A model generated the notes under the pieces. That model did no database searches. It was not told the origin of the DNA and worked only from the letters and a program-made list of their open reading frames with translations. The translations under genes were made by a program, and so were the position numbers. A DNA stretch of 30,973 nucleotides from positions 1 through 30,973 of the forward strand of contig JAGWVO010000003.1 of NCBI GenBank assembly GCA_018970845.1. The letters are read 5' to 3'. Below are positions 25,789 to 30,973 of the stretch, one piece after another. The stretch comes from Planctomycetota bacterium. GTDB taxonomy: Bacteria; Planctomycetota; Planctomycetia; Gemmatales; Gemmataceae. The stretch's first letter is position 1; every line of letters starts with the position of its first letter.

Positions 25789-27117
25789 ATGCCGGTGTTG
25801 ATGAGGATTTTTCCGATGGTTTCTATCGCGACCGCATGCATGGCCGCCTTGGCCTTGGCCCAGGGCCCGCCGGCCAAGCCAAATATTGTTCTCATTCTGG
25901 CGGACGATTTCGGATATGAATGCGTGGGAGCCAATGGGGGGCAGTCGTACCGAACGCCACATCTGGACCGCCTGGCCGGCGCCGGTGTCCGCTTTGAGCA
26001 TTGCCATGTCCAGCCGCTGTGCACCCCGACAAGGGTGCAACTGATGACCGGCCGGTACAACATCCGCAACTACCTTCGCTTCGGCACCCTCATCCGTTCC
26101 GAGACAACCTTCGCCCATCATCTGGCCAAGGCCGGCTACGCCACCGGCATCTGCGGCAAGTGGCAACTGGGCCGGGAACCCGACTCGCCAAGGCACTTCG
26201 GTTTTGGTGAATCGTTCCTCTGGCAGCACACGCGTCGCCCGCCCCGCTACGCCAACCCCGGGCTCGAACGCGACGGCAAGGAACTGGATTTCAACTCGGG
26301 AGAATATGGACCCGACCTCGTCAACGATTTCGCGATCGACTTCGTCCGCAGGAACAAGGCCCGCCCGTTTTTCCTGTACTACCCGATGATGCTCACGCAC
26401 GACCCGTACCAGCCGACTCCCGACAGCCCCGACTGGAACCCCAAGGCCAAGGGTGAGGCGGTGAACCGCAAGCCGGCTCATTTCGCCGACATGGTGGCTT
26501 ACATGGACAAGCTCGTGGGCAAGCTTGACGCCGCGTTGGCGGCCGAGGGAGTCCGGGAGAACACCCTTGTGCTGTTCGTCGGCGACAACGGCACGGGGAA
26601 AGGGGCCGCCAGCCGGTTCCAAGGAAAGGAAGTCAAGGGAGGCAAGGGAACAACCAAGTCGACGGGAACCCATGTGCCGCTGATCGCCAATTGGCCCCGG
26701 GCGATGAAGGCCGGCCGGGTGAATGCCGACCTCGTCAGCAGCGTCGACTTTTTGCCCACCTTGTGCGAGGCCGCCGGCGCCCCGGCGCCCGCCGGAATCG
26801 ACGGCGTGAGCTTCCTTCCCCAATTGCGCGGGGAGAAAGGCAATCCGAGGGAATGGCTCTACACCTGGTACTCGCCCCGGCAAAACAACAACGACAAGGT
26901 CGTGGAATATGCCTTCGACCATGGCCACAAGCTCTACCGCACAGGAGAATTTTACGACCTGCAAAAAGATCCTCTTGAAAAGACACCCCTGCCCATGCCG
27001 GGACTTTCGCCACAGGCAGCCGCCTCCTCCGCCAGGCTGCGCTCCGCGCTCGAGAAGTTCAAGGACGCCCGCCCGGCGGATCTCGACAAGCGGTTCCGCG
27101 AATCGGGCGTCGAGTAG
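25789..27117 (+). CDS. Secreted sulfatase (arylsulfatase-like)
   Basis: 442 residues; in-frame ATGs at 25801 and 25816 are also possible, the last with GAGG at 9 nt. The N-terminus is a signal peptide (IFPMVSIATACMAALALAQG). Sulfatase motifs: NIVLILADDFGYECVG with metal-binding Asp39/Asp40, formylglycine motif CTPTR at 78-82 (LCTPTRVQLMTGRYNIRNY), GICGKWQLG, and FVGDNGTGKG for the second metal-ligand pair, with a later lysine-containing KGTTKSTGTHVPLIANWP. Length fits a single-domain sulfatase. It is of the Cys type and needs a formylglycine-generating enzyme, for which no gene lies in this window. The next gene starts 9 bp after the stop, implying an operon with the PLC-like protein. Substrate unknown. 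Confidence 0.93.
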   Translation: MPVLMRIFPMVSIATACMAALALAQGPPAKPNIVLILADDFGYECVGANGGQSYRTPHLDRLAGAGVRFEHCHVQPLCTPTRVQLMTGRYNIRNYLRFGTLIRSETTFAHHLAKAGYATGICGKWQLGREPDSPRHFGFGESFLWQHTRRPPRYANPGLERDGKELDFNSGEYGPDLVNDFAIDFVRRNKARPFFLYYPMMLTHDPYQPTPDSPDWNPKAKGEAVNRKPAHFADMVAYMDKLVGKLDAALAAEGVRENTLVLFVGDNGTGKGAASRFQGKEVKGGKGTTKSTGTHVPLIANWPRAMKAGRVNADLVSSVDFLPTLCEAAGAPAPAGIDGVSFLPQLRGEKGNPREWLYTWYSPRQNNNDKVVEYAFDHGHKLYRTGEFYDLQKDPLEKTPLPMPGLSPQAAASSARLRSALEKFKDARPADLDKRFRESGVE

Positions 27118-27126
27118 GGGGGGCCC

Positions 27127-28185
27127 ATGAGCGGTCTTGTCGGCCATACCCTCTACGGCGTGCTTGCCGCCAAGGCGGCCATGGCTCACAAGTTGCCTAT
27201 CGCCCCGGTGATTGCCAGGAACCGGGCCAGTTACCTTGCCGGAGCCTATTTGGGTTGCGACATCCAAACCATGCCGGAAGCCGTATGCGAGGATACGGGC
27301 AAGGAAGTCGGCTACGGCACGGTTCCGCTTACCCGCAGCCCCATCACGGGCGGCAAGGTGAGGCCTTGGAAATTCGGGCATGAGGGCGCCGAGTTCACCC
27401 CCCGGCAAATCCATGCCCTGTTTTACGGCCGTTCCCACCTGGTGCTTGGCTGGTCGGGCGCCGACGCAAAACTGTCCATTCCTTGGGATCATTTGCCCGA
27501 CTATGCCGCGCTGGCCGCGGAGGACGCCCGCGTCCTGTTCGGCCCGGGCGAACGGCCTTTGGCCTATGTGCTGGGAACCTTGGTCCATGTTGTCAGCGAC
27601 AGCCTGATCAAGTCGGTTCAGCCTGGCATCGATTTGAACCTGATGGATGGCAAGTACACTCCCAAAAACCGTCCTGTCCAGGATCTTGTTTCCTTCCACG
27701 AAATCGGAATCCGGGAACTTGCGCTGGATTGGCCGTGCCTGTTTGAGGACCTGTCTCAAACTCCCATCGAACCGGTGCAGTCGCATTGGATGCGGGTGGG
27801 TGATCCCGGAGGCAGACTGGGTCGCGTGTTCACCGAGGGCTGGGAACCCGGCAAGGCCGCCCTGCTTCGAGCCGTCCTGGCGGAGAACAGGCGCTACCTG
27901 CCGCTGCATGCGCGATCGGTCCTTGCCGACATGCGGCTAGAGCGGACATCGGCGGGCCGGGAATGTTCCAAGGCGATGCAAGATGCCTCGGGAGGCTTGC
28001 GCTATGCCCAAATGGTGGAACTGGCGGAAAAGGCCAATTTTCGTCATGCCCTATGGCAAATGACCGAGGCGATTTTGCGGATGTTCCAACAGGTGATAGA
28101 GAGATCCCCCCTCCTGAGGTCGCTACCGCTGGAAGAGGGTCCCGGCTGGGCCGATCTGGCCAAACGGTGGGCGGCAAGGCGCTGA
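27127..28185 (+). CDS. Uncharacterised protein resembling the zinc-dependent phospholipase C fold
   Basis: 352 residues, no signal peptide. I do not recognise a named family with certainty. What suggests a zinc-dependent phospholipase C-like fold is: ASYLAGAYLGCDIQTMPE (residues 34-51), comparable to the 'LGAIAPDI' segment with Asp45; His85, His96 and His104 in the following part; and AYVLGTLVHVVSDSLIK at 146-162, where His154-x3-Asp158 matches the H-x3-D zinc-ligand pair. His7 near the N-terminus could be the first ligand. The C-terminal ~100 residues look helical. The start is supported by a G-rich run (AGGGGGGGCCC before the ATG), 9 bp from the sulfatase stop, so it is likely translated with it. 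A cytoplasmic or membrane-associated hydrolase is possible; the function is unknown. Confidence 0.75.
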   Translation: MSGLVGHTLYGVLAAKAAMAHKLPIAPVIARNRASYLAGAYLGCDIQTMPEAVCEDTGKEVGYGTVPLTRSPITGGKVRPWKFGHEGAEFTPRQIHALFYGRSHLVLGWSGADAKLSIPWDHLPDYAALAAEDARVLFGPGERPLAYVLGTLVHVVSDSLIKSVQPGIDLNLMDGKYTPKNRPVQDLVSFHEIGIRELALDWPCLFEDLSQTPIEPVQSHWMRVGDPGGRLGRVFTEGWEPGKAALLRAVLAENRRYLPLHARSVLADMRLERTSAGRECSKAMQDASGGLRYAQMVELAEKANFRHALWQMTEAILRMFQQVIERSPLLRSLPLEEGPGWADLAKRWAARR

Positions 28186-28432
28186 AGGCAAACGCGTCTC
28201 GGCAATTTGGCCCAGAAAAGTTGCGCGGCCTCACAAACCAATCTTCTTGAAAAGGCCGCCCTGTCATCGGCCGGCCTTTCGCCCTTGGCGGGCATCTCCA
28301 TGGCCGCGCTTGGGAAGTTCCAGGACACCGGTTTCCGGAACGCGACAGGGCATTCGACAGGCGTTCAGGGTCATGAGGCCGGAGATTTTTCAATCGCCCA
28401 GGAACATTTCCTCGCAATCGTCCGCGCGCGGC
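28186..28432. other. Convergent intergenic region with a terminator-like hairpin
   Basis: 247 bp between the stops of the PLC-like gene and the PQQ-like gene. Short open frames cross it but show no coding character. The only structure I see is the hairpin listed separately. Confidence 0.55.
28251..28279. terminator. Possible bidirectional terminator hairpin
   Basis: AAAGGCCG (28251-28258) pairs perfectly with CGGCCTTT (28272-28279) around a 13-nt loop. The A-run and T-run at the arm ends sit in the position needed for termination on either strand, and the two flanking genes converge here. The T-tract is short (TTT), so strength is uncertain. Confidence 0.4.
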
Positions 28433-29665
28433 TTATTCACCAATGCAATAAACATGCGAATCGGTGCGGTAGATCATGCGGTCGCCACTGATGGCGGGGG
28501 ATGCCGAGATGCGCTCTCCCAGCGGATTGACGGACAGAACCTTGAAAGACCTGCCCGCCTGGATGACATGGGTTTTCCCATCGTTGTCGCTGACATAGAT
28601 CCGGCCATCGCTGGCCACCGGGGATGAGTTGCCCGCCGAGGCCAGCCTTTCGCGGTAAACTTCCTCCCCGGTGCTGCCATCCAGGCAAACCAGGACGCCG
28701 TTGTCCATCAACGCGTAAACAAGGCCGCGGTACGCCAGGACCGAGGACTCCACGGGACCGGGTTTCCTGCTCACCCACATTGTCTCGGGTTCCCTTCCCT
28801 GATCACGCAGGCGGATCGCCCGAATGGAAGTGTCCCTCCACAGTTGCAGGTAGACGATCCCATTGGCATGCACCGGACTGGAAATGATCTCGCCGTTGTA
28901 GGGGCCTTCACCCTCGCCATAAACCCAACGGACATTGCGGGTCGCGGGATCAAAGCAGGTGAGCCGATTTTGCCCGGGCACCAGCAGGTCTTTTTGGCCA
29001 TGGTGTTGCACCAAAAGGGGAGTGGCATGGGCCGTGCCGATGGGGCGGTCCTTCCGCCAAGCGATTTGCCCTGATTGGAAGTCGAGGCCGATCAGGTAGC
29101 TGGGCCCCTTGTGATGATTCCAGGGAAACAGGACCGAATCGCCAAGGACGACGGGGCTCACGGCATACCCCCAAGCCATTTTGGGATCACCAAACTGCTC
29201 CATGTATCTTTTCACCCAAACGACCTTGCCATCGTGCGTATAACGGGCGATGTCGGCGTTTCCAAACGCGACATACAACGCGTCGCTGGTCGCCGTGGGC
29301 GTGTTCACGGCAAGCGAGGACTTCTCATGGGTTCTCTGGTTGACCCCGAATCCGAAGTCGTGCCTCCAAAGTTCCTTGCCCGTCTCCCGGTCCAAGCAGA
29401 TGGTAAGCAGGGAGTTGGAGGGTTTCCTGACATGGGTGGTGACAAAAACCTTGTTCCCCCGCACCACGGGGGAACTGTTGCCCCATCCGGGCACAGCCAC
29501 TGACCAAATCACATTCCGCGTCGCGCTCCAAGCCACTGGCAGCTTACGCCCGTCGGCCACGCCATCAGCGCGCGGGCCCCTCCAGCTCGGCCAATCGTTG
29601 TGGTTTTCAATTTCCTGTCCCGAAGCGGAAGCGGCCATCATGAGCAGCAACGAACAGGCGGTCAT
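28433..29665 (-). CDS. Secreted PQQ-like beta-propeller repeat protein
   Basis: 410 residues from the ATG at 29665, which has GGAGG (CCTCC at 29675-29679 on the plus strand) 9 nt upstream and starts a signal peptide (MTACSLLLMMAASASGQE). The frame stays open another 730 bp upstream, but that part is antisense to the GNAT gene and shows no signal or domain. The start of the mature protein, DWPSWRGPRADGVADG, is typical of planctomycete PQQ-like proteins. Repeats with W/A-x-x-G-x-x-x blades follow (CLDRETGKELWRHDF, GLDFQSGQIAWRKD, CFDPATRNVRWVYGEG, CLDGSTGEEVYRERL). Such proteins are related to BamB and quinoprotein dehydrogenases, but PQQ or metal binding is not evident, so an enzymatic role is not claimed. 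It ends VYCIGE and converges on the PLC-like gene. Confidence 0.92.
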   Translation of the reverse strand: MTACSLLLMMAASASGQEIENHNDWPSWRGPRADGVADGRKLPVAWSATRNVIWSVAVPGWGNSSPVVRGNKVFVTTHVRKPSNSLLTICLDRETGKELWRHDFGFGVNQRTHEKSSLAVNTPTATSDALYVAFGNADIARYTHDGKVVWVKRYMEQFGDPKMAWGYAVSPVVLGDSVLFPWNHHKGPSYLIGLDFQSGQIAWRKDRPIGTAHATPLLVQHHGQKDLLVPGQNRLTCFDPATRNVRWVYGEGEGPYNGEIISSPVHANGIVYLQLWRDTSIRAIRLRDQGREPETMWVSRKPGPVESSVLAYRGLVYALMDNGVLVCLDGSTGEEVYRERLASAGNSSPVASDGRIYVSDNDGKTHVIQAGRSFKVLSVNPLGERISASPAISGDRMIYRTDSHVYCIGE

Positions 29666-29719
29666 TGGCCATCGCCTCCAAAAATCTTCAGCCGGATAGG
29701 GATCGTCAAGGGTACCCGT

Positions 29720-29725
29720 TACACT
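29720..29725 (+). promoter_or_regulatory. -10-like TACACT immediately before the GNAT gene
   Basis: TACACT ends 6 nt before the ATG at 29732, so a transcript would start at about that ATG. No Shine-Dalgarno sequence is visible in between. No clear -35. Confidence 0.2.
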
Positions 29726-29731
29726 GGCTCC

Positions 29732-30211
29732 ATGACTACCCCGCCTGAAACCTGGATGGTGACTCCCGCGGTGAGCGGAGACGCGACCACCCTGGCGCGG
29801 TTCAATGTTCAATTGGCCCTTGAGACCGAGAACCTGCGACTCCCGGAGGCCACTGTGCTGTCCGGGGTGCTGCACGGCCTCGCGAGGGCGCCGGAGGTCC
29901 GCTACCTCGTGGCGCGGCAGGCGGCCGGCGGACCCGCGGTCGGCCAACTGATGCTCACCCGGGAATGGAGCGACTGGCGCGATGGCTGGATCTGGTGGAT
30001 CCAGAGCGTTTATGTGGATGGGGCTTTCCGCCGCAAGGGTGTGATGCGGGCCCTGTTTGGTCATGTGCGCGAAATGGCCCTCGTGAATTCCGAACCGGTG
30101 GTCCTGATCCGACTTTACGCCGAGGAGCACAACAGCCTGGCTGGCGCGTTCTACCAGAGGGTCGGCATGTTCGACGAAGGCTACCGGGTCTGGGCATGGA
30201 AGGTGCGCTGA
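29732..30211 (+). CDS. GNAT family N-acetyltransferase
   Basis: 159 residues from the ATG at 29732; the frame is open further upstream but that part is antisense to the PQQ-like gene. GNAT features: WIQSVYVDGAFRRKGVMRALFGHV, containing the R-R-x-G-V-type acetyl-CoA pyrophosphate loop after a beta-strand, then VLIRLYAEEHNSLAGAFYQRVGMFDEGYRVWAW, the usual N-x-x-A-x-x-x-Y-x-x-x-G-F/M segment. The substrate (small molecule or protein N-terminus) cannot be told. It is divergent from the PQQ-like gene with 66 bp between starts, and there is no clear ribosome-binding site. It converges on the partial gene at the right edge. Confidence 0.9.
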   Translation: MTTPPETWMVTPAVSGDATTLARFNVQLALETENLRLPEATVLSGVLHGLARAPEVRYLVARQAAGGPAVGQLMLTREWSDWRDGWIWWIQSVYVDGAFRRKGVMRALFGHVREMALVNSEPVVLIRLYAEEHNSLAGAFYQRVGMFDEGYRVWAWKVR

Positions 30212-30251
30212 CCGGACTTGTCCAACCTCGTACGGGTCGGGAATTTCACCA

Positions 30252-30973
30252 TCAATGCGACGGCATTGAAATCCATACGGGTATCGATGCCTTTTCAGAC
30301 CATTTGTTGGCTCGACGAATCCAGTCGTCCGGTCGCCTCGGATCCCGCAGGTAGATGTAATAGGCATCCCGCCTTTCAAAAAGGTCTCCAGTTCCATCAG
30401 GCTTGTCGCTGACCACCATCACCGCGCCGATTCTCACATGGATGTAGCCAGGAAGAAGCTCATCGTATCGTTCTTCGGTCATGCTGAATCGCGCGCCCAG
30501 CACGGTTCTTTCCTGGCCAATGGCGCGAATGCCCCGCGTGTCGAAGCCGACGCTGGTGGCGGTGTTGTCCCATCGTCCATTCCGCTGGATTCCGACCTCG
30601 ATCACCGGGCCAAGGACATGAAGCAGCCGCTCCGGGCGGTAGTTTTGCAGGTAGATGGTCAACGAGACGCCGCCATCAGGCGCAAGCGCCACATCATCGA
30701 CATCGGTTCGGAGGTCCTGCATGGCCATTTCCTCCGCCATCCGGCGTTGGGCCTTGACGCCTTGGACAACGGCTTCCTGTTTTCCGGCGATCAGGCCGTC
30801 GACAATGGCCAGGAACGCCGCAGCCGCGACGATTCCTCCCAAAAAAGGCAGCCAATGAAAAAACATATCCCCGATGCCTGAGCCCGGCGGCCGGGATACC
30901 AAGGTCGCGGGTGGCGGTTCGAACACCGGCGCGACGGGAGCGCATGTCTCCCCAAGGTTGGCAAACGATGCCG
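30252..30973 (-). CDS. Membrane-anchored protein of unknown function (5' end cut by window)
   Basis: The frame is open to the right edge, so the true start may lie outside; a GTG at 30926 and an ATG at 30866 are internal candidates. Counting from the GTG, residues ~22-46 form one transmembrane helix (FFHWLPFLGGIVAAAAFLAI), preceded by a Pro-rich segment (VFEPPPATLVSRPPGSG) and followed by a charged helix (KQEAVVQGVKAQRRMAEEMA). The remaining ~160 residues look like a beta-rich domain (VSLTIYLQNYRPERLLHVLG, ARFSMTEERYDELLPGYIHV). I recognise no named family. It converges on the GNAT gene with 40 bp between stops. The upstream residues visible at the edge include a Cys (GETCAPVAP), and more domains may follow outside the window. 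Confidence 0.7.
   Translation of the reverse strand, partial: ASFANLGETCAPVAPVFEPPPATLVSRPPGSGIGDMFFHWLPFLGGIVAAAAFLAIVDGLIAGKQEAVVQGVKAQRRMAEEMAMQDLRTDVDDVALAPDGGVSLTIYLQNYRPERLLHVLGPVIEVGIQRNGRWDNTATSVGFDTRGIRAIGQERTVLGARFSMTEERYDELLPGYIHVRIGAVMVVSDKPDGTGDLFERRDAYYIYLRDPRRPDDWIRRANKWSEKASIPVWISMPSH

Noticed and set aside
28207..28491. Small plus-strand frame in the convergent intergenic region
   Set aside because: No ribosome-binding site or recognisable sequence; its end runs into the PQQ-like gene on the other strand.
29666..30397. N-terminal extension of the PQQ-like protein by about 244 residues
   Set aside because: The extra part is antisense to the GNAT gene, has no domain or signal, while the ATG at 29665 has a GGAGG and a signal peptide.
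1..30973. Biosynthetic cluster, defence system, CRISPR array or integrated element
   Set aside because: No repeats with regular spacing, no transposase, integrase, phage, nuclease or synthase genes were seen; the gene content is ordinary for a planctomycete chromosome.

Overview
The window looks like chromosomal DNA of a high-GC planctomycete (Planctomycetota). The sequence gives several family-level reasons. There are two DUF1549/DUF1553 plus DUF1501 gene pairs. There is a large secreted protein with a C-terminal CxxCH domain of the planctomycete 'putative heme-binding' type. Two Gfo/Idh/MocA-like proteins carry export signals. There are three Cys-type sulfatase domains, a PQQ-like beta-propeller protein and a secreted Ig/Calx-beta/FG-GAP protein. 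I cannot name genus or species. No tRNA, rRNA, CRISPR array, insertion sequence or phage gene was seen.

Layout. 1-3318 (+) is the 3' part of a giant surface or secreted repeat protein. 5830-3330 (-) is a two-gene unit of exported Gfo/Idh/MocA-like proteins. 5994-10114 (+) holds a cytochrome/beta-propeller protein, an SGNH hydrolase and a small membrane protein. 10134-11957 (+) is a fusion of a TrhO-like tRNA U34 hydroxylase and an RluA-type pseudouridine synthase. Its 3' end overlaps the 3' end of the convergent 14834-11931 (-) gene, which encodes two complete sulfatase domains in one chain. 15052-18740 (+) is a PSCyt1/DUF1549/DUF1553 gene followed by a DUF1501 gene. 22801-18764 (-) is a second DUF1549/DUF1553 plus DUF1501 pair, followed by a serine hydrolase. 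23040-25744 (+) holds a multi-pass membrane protein, a family 1 pectate lyase-like protein and a DUF1643 protein. 25789-28185 (+) is a third sulfatase followed by a protein resembling zinc-dependent phospholipase C. 29665-28433 (-) is a PQQ-like propeller protein, divergent from a GNAT acetyltransferase at 29732-30211. The right edge cuts a minus-strand membrane-anchored protein of unknown function.

Functionally most of the window encodes exported proteins that fit degradation of sulfated or acidic polysaccharides and the still poorly understood DUF1501/DUF1549/DUF1553 modules. That link is inferred from families and proximity, not shown. The items I find most worth following up are the TrhO-RluA fusion, the tandem sulfatase, the asymmetric pair of DUF1501 modules with an attached serine hydrolase, the Gfo/Idh-like protein without a recognisable glycine-rich nucleotide loop, and the PLC-like protein after a sulfatase.
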